From positions 1 to 25,997 of the forward strand of contig JAJBTD010000194.1 of assembly GCA_020861055.1 (NCBI GenBank): a stretch of 25,997 bases of DNA. The letters are read 5' to 3'. The notes under the pieces are model-generated. The model was not told the origin of the DNA and did no database searches. It saw only the letters and a program-made list of their open reading frames with translations. The stretch comes from Clostridiales bacterium (GTDB lineage: Bacteria; Bacillota; Clostridia; Oscillospirales; Oscillospiraceae). Both the position numbers and the translations under genes were made by a program. Below, in pieces: positions 1 through 8,257 of the stretch (its first letter is position 1; the number at the start of each line of letters is the position of its first letter).

Positions 1-930
1 CAATATCAGCTCTACGCGGACAGCCTGATTCCTGACGGCGTGGGGGAGCTGTATGTAGCCTTTGAACAGACCAAGGCCCGTCTCGCCCAGGAGGGGCTGT
101 TTGACGAGAGCCGGAAGAAGCCTCTGCCCCACTACCCGGAGCGGATCGCCCTTATCACCTCCGCTGCCGGGGCGGCAGTCCACGATATGATACGCATTTT
201 GAAGGCCCGATGGCCGGTGGCCCAGGTGCTGCTGCTCCCTGTCCGGGTGCAGGGCGCTCAGGCACCGGCGGAGCTGGCCGGGGCGGTGCGGTATGCTAAT
301 GCCCATCATCTGGCTGATTTGATTATCATCGGCCGGGGCGGCGGCTCCATGGAGGACCTGTGGGCCTTTAACGACGAAAATCTGGCCCGAACCATTGCCG
401 CCTCGGAGCTGCCCGTCATCTCCGCTGTGGGCCATGAGACGGACTTCACCATCGCCGACTTCGTGGCCGACCTGCGGGCGGCCACGCCCTCCAACGCCGC
501 TGAGCTGGCGGTGCCGGACTGGCGGGAGTTGAGCCAGCATTTGGACCAGCTTCAGGCCCGGATGCAGGGGGCGATCTCCGCCCGTTTGACAGAGGAACGG
601 GGTCGCCTGGAGCGCCTTTCGGAGCGTCGGGTCATGACCGACCCGGCTGCTGCCATTGAGGACAAGCGGCTGCTGCTGGAGACATGGCAGAGCCGTCTCC
701 TGGCCCAGATGCAGACGACGACCCACCGGGAGCGAAACCGACTGGCGGCGCTGGCGGCGGGACTGGATGCCATGAGCCCCATGAAGGTCCTGGCCAGGGG
801 TTATAGCATGGCGCAGAACAGGGAGGGTCATATTCTGTCCTCCGTGTCCCAGGTCGCTCTGGGGGAGGAGATCACTCTCCGGCTCTCTGACGGCAGATTA
901 AACTGTACTGTGATGAATAAGGACGTGTGA
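1..930 (+). CDS. xseA: Exonuclease VII large subunit (5' end outside window)
   Basis: This is the large, catalytic subunit of exonuclease VII, which with XseB degrades single-stranded DNA from both ends into oligonucleotides during repair. The reading frame is open from base 1, so the N-terminal OB-fold part is missing; the GTG at 40 is internal and not a real start. What remains is the conserved core, with GRGGGSMEDLW, then SAVGHETDFTIADFVAD and RAATPSNAAE at about residues 100-165 of the visible part. A charged coiled-coil region and a short C-terminal beta domain (LARGYSMAQ) follow. It ends 3 bases before the xseB ATG, with xseB's ribosome binding site inside its last codons, so the two subunits are probably translated together. 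Confidence 0.97.
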   Translation, partial: QYQLYADSLIPDGVGELYVAFEQTKARLAQEGLFDESRKKPLPHYPERIALITSAAGAAVHDMIRILKARWPVAQVLLLPVRVQGAQAPAELAGAVRYANAHHLADLIIIGRGGGSMEDLWAFNDENLARTIAASELPVISAVGHETDFTIADFVADLRAATPSNAAELAVPDWRELSQHLDQLQARMQGAISARLTEERGRLERLSERRVMTDPAAAIEDKRLLLETWQSRLLAQMQTTTHRERNRLAALAAGLDAMSPMKVLARGYSMAQNREGHILSSVSQVALGEEITLRLSDGRLNCTVMNKDV

Positions 931-932
931 GC

Positions 933-1166
933 ATGGCTTCCAAAAAGTTGAATTTTGAGGAATCAATGGCCCGGCTGGAGAGCATCGTCTCCCAGCTGGA
1001 GCGAGGGGAAGTCCCCCTGGAGCAGTCTATCGCCCTGTTTGAAGAGGGAACGAAGCTCATCGCCGGGTGCAGCAAGCTGCTGGACTCTGCGGAACAGAAG
1101 GTACAGAAGCTGTCCAAGGGCCCCGACGGGGAGCCTGTGGGGCAGCCCTTTGAAAGTGAGGGGTAG
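933..1166 (+). CDS. xseB: Exonuclease VII small subunit
   Basis: This is the small subunit of exonuclease VII, a short helical protein that binds in several copies to the coiled-coil arm of XseA. The 77-residue product has the family pattern NFEESMARLESIVSQLERG, then PLEQSIALFEEGTKL and a C-terminal helix with a short polar tail, the usual length for XseB. The ATG at 933 is chosen because AAGGA at 919-923 sits 9 bases before it. A GTG at 927, overlapping the xseA stop, is possible but would have a poorer spacing. The gene ends inside the ribosome binding site of ispA. Confidence 0.95.
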   Translation: MASKKLNFEESMARLESIVSQLERGEVPLEQSIALFEEGTKLIAGCSKLLDSAEQKVQKLSKGPDGEPVGQPFESEG

Positions 1167-1170
1167 GCAA

Positions 1171-2046
1171 GTGGACTTTCAGACAGAATTGACTGCATAT
1201 CAGGAGAAGATCGAGGACTATCTGGAGCGGTGCTTCACTGGAGAGCCTCCCTATGGAGAGCTGTATACCGCCATGCGGTACAGTCTTCTGGCGGGAGGCA
1301 AGCGCATCCGGCCTGTACTGACCATGGCGTTCTGCTGCGCAGCCGGAGGCGATGGAGAGCAGGCGCTGCCCTTTGCCGCCGCTATCGAGATGGTCCACAC
1401 CTATTCCCTTATCCATGACGATCTGCCCTGTATGGACAACGACGACCTCCGCCGGGGCCGACCCACCAACCACAAGGTGTTCGGGGAGTGTATGGCGGTG
1501 CTGGCAGGGGACGCGCTCCAGGCAGCGGCCTTTGAACAGGTGCTCTCTGCGCCTCTCCCGCAGGAACGGCGGCTGACGGCGGCGCTGATCCTGGCCCGTG
1601 AGGCGGGACAGGACGGAATGTGCGCCGGACAGGTGCTGGATATGCAGGGAGAACAGCGAGCGCTCAACCCGGAGGAGATCGTCAGAATGAACGCCCTGAA
1701 AACCGGCTGCCTGTTGGAAGCGGCCTGTCTCATGGGAGTGACCGCCGCTGGGGGCAGCTCAGAGCAGATGCAGGCCGCCCGTGAGTATGCCGCCGCAGTA
1801 GGGCTCGCCTTCCAGATCCGGGACGACATCCTCGATGTGACCGCCACATCGGCAGAGATGGGCAAAACGGTGGGGAAGGATGCCGCCCAGGGGAAGTCCA
1901 CCCTGGTTTCCCTGTGGGGACTGGAGAAGGCAGAGCAAACCATCCGGGAACAGACTCGTCTGGCAAAGCTGGCCCTGGAGGAAACTGGACTGAAAACGAC
2001 TTTTCTGGAGGCTCTGGCAGACTATTTGGCGGGCCGGAGCAACTGA
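1171..2046 (+). CDS. ispA: Polyprenyl (farnesyl/geranylgeranyl) diphosphate synthase
   Basis: This all-helical trans-prenyltransferase condenses isopentenyl diphosphate with an allylic diphosphate, giving a C15 or C20 prenyl diphosphate in the cytoplasm. The GTG start at 1171 has GAGGGG at 1158-1163 and gives 291 residues, the usual IspA length; longer in-frame extensions run back through xseB and are not credible. Visible motifs are GGKRIRP at about 42-48, the first aspartate-rich motif DDLPCMD at 83-89 followed by RRGRPTNH, and the second aspartate motif RDDILD in the C-terminal third. Chain length cannot be set from sequence alone; the family and the neighbouring dxs favour farnesyl or geranylgeranyl diphosphate. 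Confidence 0.95.
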   Translation: MDFQTELTAYQEKIEDYLERCFTGEPPYGELYTAMRYSLLAGGKRIRPVLTMAFCCAAGGDGEQALPFAAAIEMVHTYSLIHDDLPCMDNDDLRRGRPTNHKVFGECMAVLAGDALQAAAFEQVLSAPLPQERRLTAALILAREAGQDGMCAGQVLDMQGEQRALNPEEIVRMNALKTGCLLEAACLMGVTAAGGSSEQMQAAREYAAAVGLAFQIRDDILDVTATSAEMGKTVGKDAAQGKSTLVSLWGLEKAEQTIREQTRLAKLALEETGLKTTFLEALADYLAGRSN

Positions 2047-2067
2047 CGAAAGCGAGGACGAAAATAT

Positions 2068-2514
2068 ATGCCGTTGGGAAATCGAATCCTGGTGCTGTCT
2101 GCCCTCTCCTGGGCACTGGCACAGATTGCCAAAGGTTTTATTCAGCGTATCACAGAGGGATACTTTTCCCGGGAAAAATTCCTGGAGAGCGGCGGCATGC
2201 CAAGCTCTCACTCCGCCCTGGTGACCTGCTGCGCCACGACCACCGGGCTGCTCTACGGCTTTGATTCGGGGCTGTTCGCCATCGCCTGCCTTTTTGCCAT
2301 AGTGACCATGTATGACGCCACCCATGTTCGCCGCTCCTCCGGGGAGCAGGCAAAGGTGCTCAACGAGCTGCTCAAGAGCATCCCGGAGGAGATGGGCCCC
2401 AACCTGATTCACCAGGAACTCAAGGTCGTCATGGGACATACTGTGCTCCAGGTGTTTTTCGGCGCCCTGCTGGGCTTCTGCGTGGGTATCGTCGGCGCCG
2501 AGCTGTTTCGCTAA
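2068..2514 (+). CDS. Divergent PAP2 family membrane protein (DUF212/YuiD-like)
   Basis: This 148-residue small membrane protein belongs to the divergent PAP2 family, related to acid phosphatase/vanadium haloperoxidase folds; Bacillus YuiD is a member with no settled function. Recognisable signatures are GGMPSSHSALV at about 42-52, with the histidine of the PAP2 PSxH-type motif, then MYDATHVRRSSGEQA at 81-95 and KVVMGHTVLQVFFGALLG near the C-terminus. Hydrophobic segments lie at about 7-22, 50-80 and 122-144. The gene sits 21 bases after ispA and 27 before dxs, inside the isoprenoid block. This suggests, but does not show, a phosphatase or binding role with prenyl phosphates. No biochemical substrate can be read from sequence. 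Confidence 0.88.
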   Translation: MPLGNRILVLSALSWALAQIAKGFIQRITEGYFSREKFLESGGMPSSHSALVTCCATTTGLLYGFDSGLFAIACLFAIVTMYDATHVRRSSGEQAKVLNELLKSIPEEMGPNLIHQELKVVMGHTVLQVFFGALLGFCVGIVGAELFR

Positions 2515-2541
2515 ACGGGCCGGGGAGGATAGAAAGAAACC

Positions 2542-4389
2542 ATGTGGGAGTATATAAAAGGACTTTCCCTGCCGTTGACCGATCTGACGGACAGCGAAGG
2601 GGTCGAGCTGTGTGAAAAGCTGCGCCGGGATCTGGTGCAGTCGGTGGCGGCCACCGGGGGACACCTGGCCTCCAATCTGGGGGCGGTGGAGCTTACGGTA
2701 GCTATTCACCGGGTATATGACACCGCCCATGACCGGGTGGTGTTCGATGTGGGACATCAGTGCTATGTCCATAAAATCCTCACCGGTCGGGCGGAACAGA
2801 TGGACACCATGCGGAAATTTGGGGGACTTGCCGGATTTCCAAAGCCCAACGAGAGCGTTCACGACGCCTTTATTGCAGGTCACGCCTCCAACTCGGTATC
2901 CGTGGCGGTGGGCATGGCCCGGGCCAGGAGCATCCGCGGGGAGGACTATGACGTTCTGGCCCTGATCGGGGACGGCGCCCTCACCGGGGGACTGGCCTAT
3001 GAAGGGCTCTCTGACGCCGGTGGCAGCGGAGAGCGAATGGTGGTCATCGTCAACGACAACGGCATGAGCATCAAGAAAAATGTGGGAGGCATCGCCACCC
3101 TCCTGCGCCGCCACCACCTCAAGGCGTCCTATCTCCGCTTCAAGCAGGCTTATCGTAGCTTTACCCGGAAGATACCCGGAGGAAAGCACCTGTACGCCCT
3201 GACCCACCGGATCAAAAAGGCCATCAAGGGGACGCTGCTGCCCAGCAGTATGTTTGAGGACATGGGTTTTTCCTATCTTGGGCCTGTGGATGGGCACAAC
3301 CTCAGCGAATTGACCCGGCTGCTCCGGTACGCCAAAAGTCTGGACGGCCCGGTGGTCATCCATGTGCGCACTGTCAAGGGGAAGGGATACCCTCCGGCGG
3401 AGGCCATGCCCTCCAGCTTTCACGGCGTCGCACCCTTCCAGCCGGAGACGGGCATCCCCCTGAAACCGGCGCAGGAAAGTTTTTCCTCCGTCTTTGGAAA
3501 GACCATGTGCAAATTGGGCCAGGAGGAGCCGAACCTCTGCGCCGTCACCGCCGCTATGGAGAGCGGCACCGGTCTCTCCGGCTTTGCCGAGCGGTATCCC
3601 CAGCGATTCTTTGACGTGGGCATCGCTGAGGGGCATGCCGTCGCCATGTGTGCAGGGATGGCGAAGCAGGGGCTTGTGCCTGTGTTTGCGGTTTACTCCA
3701 CCTTCTTGCAGCGGTCCTATGATATGCTCATCCACGACGTAGCCATTCAGAAGCTCCATGTGGTTCTGGGCGTAGACCATGCGGGACTGTCGGGGGAGGA
3801 TGGGGAGACCCATCAGGGTACTTACGACGTCTCTATGCTCACCGCAGTTCCCCATATGGTCATCCTGGCTCCCGCCAGCTTTGCGGAACTGGAGCATATG
3901 CTCTTCTGGGCGGTGAAGGAGGCCCGTGGCCCGGTTGCGGTCCGTTACCCGAAGGGGGGCGAAAACGGCTTCTCAGGGGACACCTCCGGAGAGCCCACCG
4001 TCATTTTGCGCCAGGGGACAGACATGACTCTGGTGACCTATGGGACGCTGATCGGGGAGGCCCTGGAGGCCGCCCGGCTGCTGGAAAAGCGGCAGATCTT
4101 CTGCGAGGTCATCAAGCTCAACCGCATCTCGCCTCTGGACAGCGGTCCGGTGATGGACAGCGTCAGACGTACCCACCGGCTGACCGTAGTGGAGGAGGTA
4201 GCCTCCCGCGGCTCGGTGGGCCGGGACCTGGTCACCCAGATGGCGGCGCTGAACGTCTGGCTGAAACGGGTCATCCTGCTCAACGCCGGGGACGGACTGG
4301 TCACCCACGGGAGCATCCCCCAGCTGCGGACGCTGCTGGGTATCGATGCGGCCCACATCGCCGCAGCCATCGAGGAGGCGGTCTTGTGA
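2542..4389 (+). CDS. dxs: 1-deoxy-D-xylulose-5-phosphate synthase
   Basis: This thiamine-diphosphate enzyme makes DXP from pyruvate and glyceraldehyde 3-phosphate, the first step of the MEP isoprenoid pathway. The 615-residue length is normal for Dxs. The thiamine/Mg motif runs from GDGAL at about 143-147 to NDN at 171-173. The transketolase pyrimidine-binding domain follows (GIAEGHAVAMCAGMA, then YSTFLQRSYDMLIHDVAIQ, and DHAGLSGEDGETHQG), and the C-terminal transketolase domain includes RYPKGG and VVEE. A purine-rich GGGGAGGAT site precedes the ATG. The last codons contain the AGGAGG site and GTG start of tlyA. With ispA it supplies precursors for quinones, undecaprenyl carrier and other prenyl lipids. 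Confidence 0.97.
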   Translation: MWEYIKGLSLPLTDLTDSEGVELCEKLRRDLVQSVAATGGHLASNLGAVELTVAIHRVYDTAHDRVVFDVGHQCYVHKILTGRAEQMDTMRKFGGLAGFPKPNESVHDAFIAGHASNSVSVAVGMARARSIRGEDYDVLALIGDGALTGGLAYEGLSDAGGSGERMVVIVNDNGMSIKKNVGGIATLLRRHHLKASYLRFKQAYRSFTRKIPGGKHLYALTHRIKKAIKGTLLPSSMFEDMGFSYLGPVDGHNLSELTRLLRYAKSLDGPVVIHVRTVKGKGYPPAEAMPSSFHGVAPFQPETGIPLKPAQESFSSVFGKTMCKLGQEEPNLCAVTAAMESGTGLSGFAERYPQRFFDVGIAEGHAVAMCAGMAKQGLVPVFAVYSTFLQRSYDMLIHDVAIQKLHVVLGVDHAGLSGEDGETHQGTYDVSMLTAVPHMVILAPASFAELEHMLFWAVKEARGPVAVRYPKGGENGFSGDTSGEPTVILRQGTDMTLVTYGTLIGEALEAARLLEKRQIFCEVIKLNRISPLDSGPVMDSVRRTHRLTVVEEVASRGSVGRDLVTQMAALNVWLKRVILLNAGDGLVTHGSIPQLRTLLGIDAAHIAAAIEEAVL

Positions 4390-5192
4390 GCAAGGTGAGA
4401 CTGGACCAGGCGCTGGTTCAGCAGGGCTTCGCCCCCACCCGTCAGAAGGCCCAGGCGGTCATCATGGCGGGACAGGTCTTTGTAGACGGCCGACGGGTGG
4501 ACAAGAGCGGCTATGCCGTCCCGGAGGGGGCGGAGATACAGGTACGGGGCAAGACCCTGGACTATGTCAGCCGGGGGGGTCTGAAGCTGGAAAAGGCGAT
4601 GAAGACCTGGCCCATCACCCTGGAGGGGGCGGTCTGTATGGACTGCGGGGCCTCCACCGGGGGCTTTACCGACTGCATGCTGCAAAACGGCGCGGCGAAG
4701 GTCTACGCCGTAGACGTGGGCTACGGACAGCTGGACTGGAAGCTCCGGGGAGACGAGCGAGTGGTCTCTATGGAGCGCACCAACGCCCGGTATCTCACTC
4801 CGGAACAGTTTTCGGAGAAGCTGGACTTCATCTCGGTGGATGTGTCCTTCATCTCTCTGGGCCTGATTTTGCCCGCTCTGCGTCCTCTGCTCCGGGAACA
4901 CGGGCAGATGGTCTGCCTGGTCAAGCCCCAGTTCGAGGCCGGACGGGACAAGGTGGGGAAGAAGGGGGTCGTCCGCGACCCGGCGGTCCATCGGGAGGTG
5001 CTGGAGCGCTTTCTGACCCATGCAGGGAACAATGATCTGGCTGTCCTCGATCTGACCTTCTCTCCCATCCGGGGGCCGGAGGGCAATATCGAATACCTGG
5101 GCTGGCTGGAGGCCGGGGGACGCCCGGCTGCGCTCCCCGATCTGGACGAGCTGGTACGCCGTTCCCATGAGAATCTGGAGAGAACACCATGA
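4386..5192 (+). CDS. tlyA: TlyA family RNA methyltransferase
   Basis: This is an S4-domain/FtsJ-like methyltransferase of the TlyA family (Bacillus YqxC), whose characterised members 2'-O-methylate ribosomal RNA using S-adenosylmethionine. The N-terminal S4 RNA-binding domain (RLDQALVQQGFAPTRQKAQ..., about residues 5-60) is followed by the Rossmann methyltransferase domain. That domain shows the SAM motif MDCGASTGGFTDCML at about 79-93 and the acidic AVDVGYGQLDWKLR segment. The GTG start at 4386 overlaps the dxs stop by 4 bases and has AGGAGG at 4373-4378, 7 bases upstream. Length (268 residues) is typical. Hemolysin names for this family are historical; target nucleotides here are unknown. 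Confidence 0.93.
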   Translation: MSKVRLDQALVQQGFAPTRQKAQAVIMAGQVFVDGRRVDKSGYAVPEGAEIQVRGKTLDYVSRGGLKLEKAMKTWPITLEGAVCMDCGASTGGFTDCMLQNGAAKVYAVDVGYGQLDWKLRGDERVVSMERTNARYLTPEQFSEKLDFISVDVSFISLGLILPALRPLLREHGQMVCLVKPQFEAGRDKVGKKGVVRDPAVHREVLERFLTHAGNNDLAVLDLTFSPIRGPEGNIEYLGWLEAGGRPAALPDLDELVRRSHENLERTP

Positions 5193-6049
5193 AAGTGATT
5201 TTAAGCCCTAATCCCTATCGGGATAAAGGACTTCGGGCCGTGCGAGAGGCCCGGCATATTTTGGAGCAGGATGGAGTGGAGACTGCCGTTTGCCTGCCCT
5301 TTCGCCCGGACGGAAGCTGTGATCTGCCGAAAGATATCCGGTTCGAGGAGCTGCGGGATGCCGCTCGTGGCGCAGATCTGCTCATCTGCTTCGGCGGCGA
5401 CGGCACGATTCTCCACTCGGCCAAGCTAGCGGCGGAGTACCATTTCCCCATCCTGGGGGTGAATATGGGAAGCGTGGGCTTTATGGCAGAGCTGGAGCAT
5501 GGAGAACTCAAGCTCCTTCACCAGCTGGTCAGGGGGGAGTATACGCTGGAGCGCCGCACCATGATGGATGTGCGGGTTTTTCGGGATAAACGGGTCATCC
5601 ACCGGGAGCTGGCATTGAACGACGCCACCATCACCAAGGGTGCCGTAGCGCGGGTCATTGACCTGGCAGTTTACGGGGACCGGGTGAAGATCATGGACTT
5701 TTCCGGAGATGGAGTCATTGTCGCCACCCCCACCGGCTCCACCGCCTACTCCATGTCGGCAGGCGGTCCCATTGGAGAGCCCACGGCGGAAAATCTCATC
5801 GGCACACCTATCTGCGCCCATGCGCTTCAGGCGAAGAGCTTTGTGCTGGGGCCGGAACGGGTGATTGCCGTCCGGGCCAACCGCCAGAGCCGGAAGACCG
5901 CCTATCTCTCCGTGGACGGGGGCAAGGCATTCCGATTGGGAAGCGGAGATCTGGTAGAGCTGCGGAATGCGGAGGAGCATATTGAACTGGTCCGGCTCAG
6001 CGGCCGGAACTTCTATGAGATCATCGGGCAAAAGCTGGGTGGAAATTGA
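5189..6049 (+). CDS. nadK: NAD kinase
   Basis: This enzyme phosphorylates NAD to NADP and sets the cell's NADPH pool. The 286-residue protein has the diagnostic GGDGT at 69-73, the NMGSVGFMAE turn, ALNDATITKG for NAD binding, and DGVIVATPTGSTAYSMSAGGPI in the C-terminal domain. The ATG overlaps the tlyA TGA (ATGA), indicating translational coupling. Its stop codon lies at the edge of the argR ribosome binding site. The order tlyA-nadK-argR-recN is common in Clostridia and supports the assignment. Confidence 0.96.
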   Translation: MKVILSPNPYRDKGLRAVREARHILEQDGVETAVCLPFRPDGSCDLPKDIRFEELRDAARGADLLICFGGDGTILHSAKLAAEYHFPILGVNMGSVGFMAELEHGELKLLHQLVRGEYTLERRTMMDVRVFRDKRVIHRELALNDATITKGAVARVIDLAVYGDRVKIMDFSGDGVIVATPTGSTAYSMSAGGPIGEPTAENLIGTPICAHALQAKSFVLGPERVIAVRANRQSRKTAYLSVDGGKAFRLGSGDLVELRNAEEHIELVRLSGRNFYEIIGQKLGGN

Positions 6050-6060
6050 GGGGAGACAAG

Positions 6061-6513
6061 ATGAAGGAACAGAGACAGCGGGCGATCCTTGATATCATTG
6101 CCCGAGAGGATGTAGAGACCCAGGAACAGCTCCTCGCGGCGCTGCGGGAGCAAGGGTTCCGCTGTACCCAGGCGACGATCTCCCGGGACATCAAGGAATT
6201 ACAGCTTGTCAAAGAGCTAAGTGCTTCCGGGGAATACCGGTATGTGATCTCCGACCGCAGAGGGAAGGGAGAGCATGACGAGCGGCTCCGGAATATCTTC
6301 CGTGAGGGCGTCATCAGTGCGGACTGCGCCCAGAATCTGGTGGTGGTCAAGACGATGCCGGGCCTTGCCAATGCGGCGGCGTCTGCCCTGGACCATATGG
6401 AGATCGAAAATATGGTGGGTACCCTGGCCGGGGACGACACCGCCCTGCTCATCATGGATACCAGCCAGGCGGCGGAGGCGTTTTGCAACGAGATCCGGTC
6501 TATGCTGCGCTGA
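6061..6513 (+). CDS. argR: Arginine repressor
   Basis: ArgR/AhrC is an arginine-sensing hexameric transcription factor that represses arginine biosynthesis and activates catabolism. From the ATG at 6061 it has 150 residues, the normal length. It has an N-terminal winged helix (CTQATISRDIKELQLVK, about 35-51) and a C-terminal oligomerisation/arginine-binding domain with TMPGLANAAASALD and GTLAGDDTALLI. The ATG at 6061 is preferred over the in-frame TTG at 6046 because GAGGGGAG lies just upstream of it. The gene sits in the conserved nadK-argR-recN arrangement, with no arginine genes nearby, so it acts in trans. Confidence 0.96.
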   Translation: MKEQRQRAILDIIAREDVETQEQLLAALREQGFRCTQATISRDIKELQLVKELSASGEYRYVISDRRGKGEHDERLRNIFREGVISADCAQNLVVVKTMPGLANAAASALDHMEIENMVGTLAGDDTALLIMDTSQAAEAFCNEIRSMLR

Positions 6514-6546
6514 GCGCTGTTTTTCAGGCAGACGGGAGGGACAGGT

Positions 6547-8241
6547 ATGCTTTCTCTGCTTCATATTGAAAATATTGCGGTCATCCAGTCTGCGGACATC
6601 CAGTTTGACCGGGGCTTCAACGTGCTCACCGGCGAGACGGGGGCGGGAAAGTCCATCGTAGTGGACGCCATCGACGCCATCCTGGGGGGCAGGACCAGCC
6701 GCGACCTGATCCGCACCGGGGCGAAATACGCTCTGGTGAGCGCTCAGTTCACCGGGACGGCGGTGGGTCCCTGGCTGGAACAAAACGGCTTTTCCCACCA
6801 GGAGGGGGAGCTGGTGCTCCAGCGACAGATACAGCAGGGGGGACGGAACAGCTGCCGCCTGAACGGACAGCCCATCACCGTCGCCCAGATGCAGGAGCTG
6901 GGTCGCCAACTCATCAATATTCACGGTCAGCACGACGGACAGCAGCTGTTAGACCCCCTGTGCCACCTGTCCTACCTGGACAGCTTTGGAGGGACGGAGC
7001 CGCTGCTGACTGCCTATCAGGAGAGCTATGCCCAGGCAGCCCGTCTGGCCCGTGAGATCAACTCCCTGCGCATGGACGAGGCGGAGAAGGCCCGGAGAAT
7101 GGATTCCCTGGACTATCAGATCAGGGAGCTGGAGCGGGCGGATTTGAAGCCGGGGGAGGACGAGGAGCTGTCTCAGCGGCGGCAGAAGCTGCGCAATGCA
7201 GGCAAGCTGATGGACGGGCTGGAGGAGGCTGCCGTCGCCCTTTCGGGCAGCGATGAGGAGGACGGCGCCGTGACTCTGCTGGGCCGGGCGGAGAACGCTC
7301 TGCGCAGCCTGGGCCGATATTCCGAGACGCTGGCCCAGATCGCAGACAGTCTGGCGGAGGCCCGGTACGCCGTGGACGATCTGGCGGAGCAGGTGGACCG
7401 GGAGCGGGACGGCCTGGAGGTCTCTCCGGCCGAGCTTGACCAACTGGAGGGGCGGCTTGACCTGATCTATCGCCTGCGGAAAAAGTACGGCGACACGGTG
7501 GAGGATATGCTGGCCTATCTGGAGCGGTGCCGACAGGAGCGGGAACAGATCGAGTACGCCGACGACCGCATTGCCAAGCTGGAGGTCCAGTGGCGGGCCG
7601 CCGTGGTGGAGACCCGGAAACGGGGAGAGGCGCTCTCCCAGGCCAGAAAAGCGGCGGCGGAGCGGATGCAGAGCCGCATCCAGAAGGAGCTGACCGACCT
7701 GGATATGCCGAAGGTGCGGTTCCAGGTGGATTTTGCCCCCAAGCCGGGCAAGCTTCATATGGATGAGACGGGGATGGACGAGGTACAGTTCCTCATGTCC
7801 GCCAATGTGGGGGAGGATTTGAAGCCCATTCACAAGATCGCCTCCGGCGGCGAGCTGGCCCGAATTATGCTGGCGCTGAAAAATGTGCTGGCGGAGAACG
7901 ATGCGGTGGCCACTCTGGTCTTTGACGAGGTGGATACCGGCGTCTCCGGCCGGGCAGCCCAGAAGGTAGCCCGGAAGATGTCCGACGTGGCCCGGCACAA
8001 GCAGGTGCTCTGCGTCACCCATTTGCCCCAGATCGCCGCCATGGCGGACGTCCACTTCTCAGTGGAGAAGGGAGAGCGGGACGGGCGCACCTATACCGCT
8101 GTGGAGCAGCTCACCCGGCAGCGGCGGATGGAGGAGGTGGCCCGGCTCTCCGGCGGAGAACAGGTCACCGAGGCCCTGCTCCGCAGCGCCGGGGAGATGC
8201 TGGAGCAGGCGGAGTTGTGGAAGAACTGCCGAACAAAGTGA
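6547..8241 (+). CDS. recN: DNA repair ATPase RecN
   Basis: This SMC-like ATPase acts at DNA double-strand breaks in recombinational repair. The 564-residue protein has the Walker A GETGAGKS at 29-36, long central coiled coils split by a middle hinge (about 150-370), the ABC signature SGGELARIMLAL starting near 433, and the Walker B VFDEVDTG near 458-465, followed by CVTHLPQIAA. It starts at an ATG behind GGAGGGACAGGT, 33 bases after argR. Its length and order of motifs match the family, and nothing looks damaged. It is followed after 16 bases by the tandem HisE-like gene. Confidence 0.97.
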   Translation: MLSLLHIENIAVIQSADIQFDRGFNVLTGETGAGKSIVVDAIDAILGGRTSRDLIRTGAKYALVSAQFTGTAVGPWLEQNGFSHQEGELVLQRQIQQGGRNSCRLNGQPITVAQMQELGRQLINIHGQHDGQQLLDPLCHLSYLDSFGGTEPLLTAYQESYAQAARLAREINSLRMDEAEKARRMDSLDYQIRELERADLKPGEDEELSQRRQKLRNAGKLMDGLEEAAVALSGSDEEDGAVTLLGRAENALRSLGRYSETLAQIADSLAEARYAVDDLAEQVDRERDGLEVSPAELDQLEGRLDLIYRLRKKYGDTVEDMLAYLERCRQEREQIEYADDRIAKLEVQWRAAVVETRKRGEALSQARKAAAERMQSRIQKELTDLDMPKVRFQVDFAPKPGKLHMDETGMDEVQFLMSANVGEDLKPIHKIASGGELARIMLALKNVLAENDAVATLVFDEVDTGVSGRAAQKVARKMSDVARHKQVLCVTHLPQIAAMADVHFSVEKGERDGRTYTAVEQLTRQRRMEEVARLSGGEQVTEALLRSAGEMLEQAELWKNCRTK

Positions 8242-8257
8242 AAAAGGAGACAGAGCC

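Noticed and set aside
1759..3897. A 712-residue - strand open frame across ispA and dxs
   Set aside because: Antisense shadow caused by GC-rich codons; the + strand genes explain the region fully.
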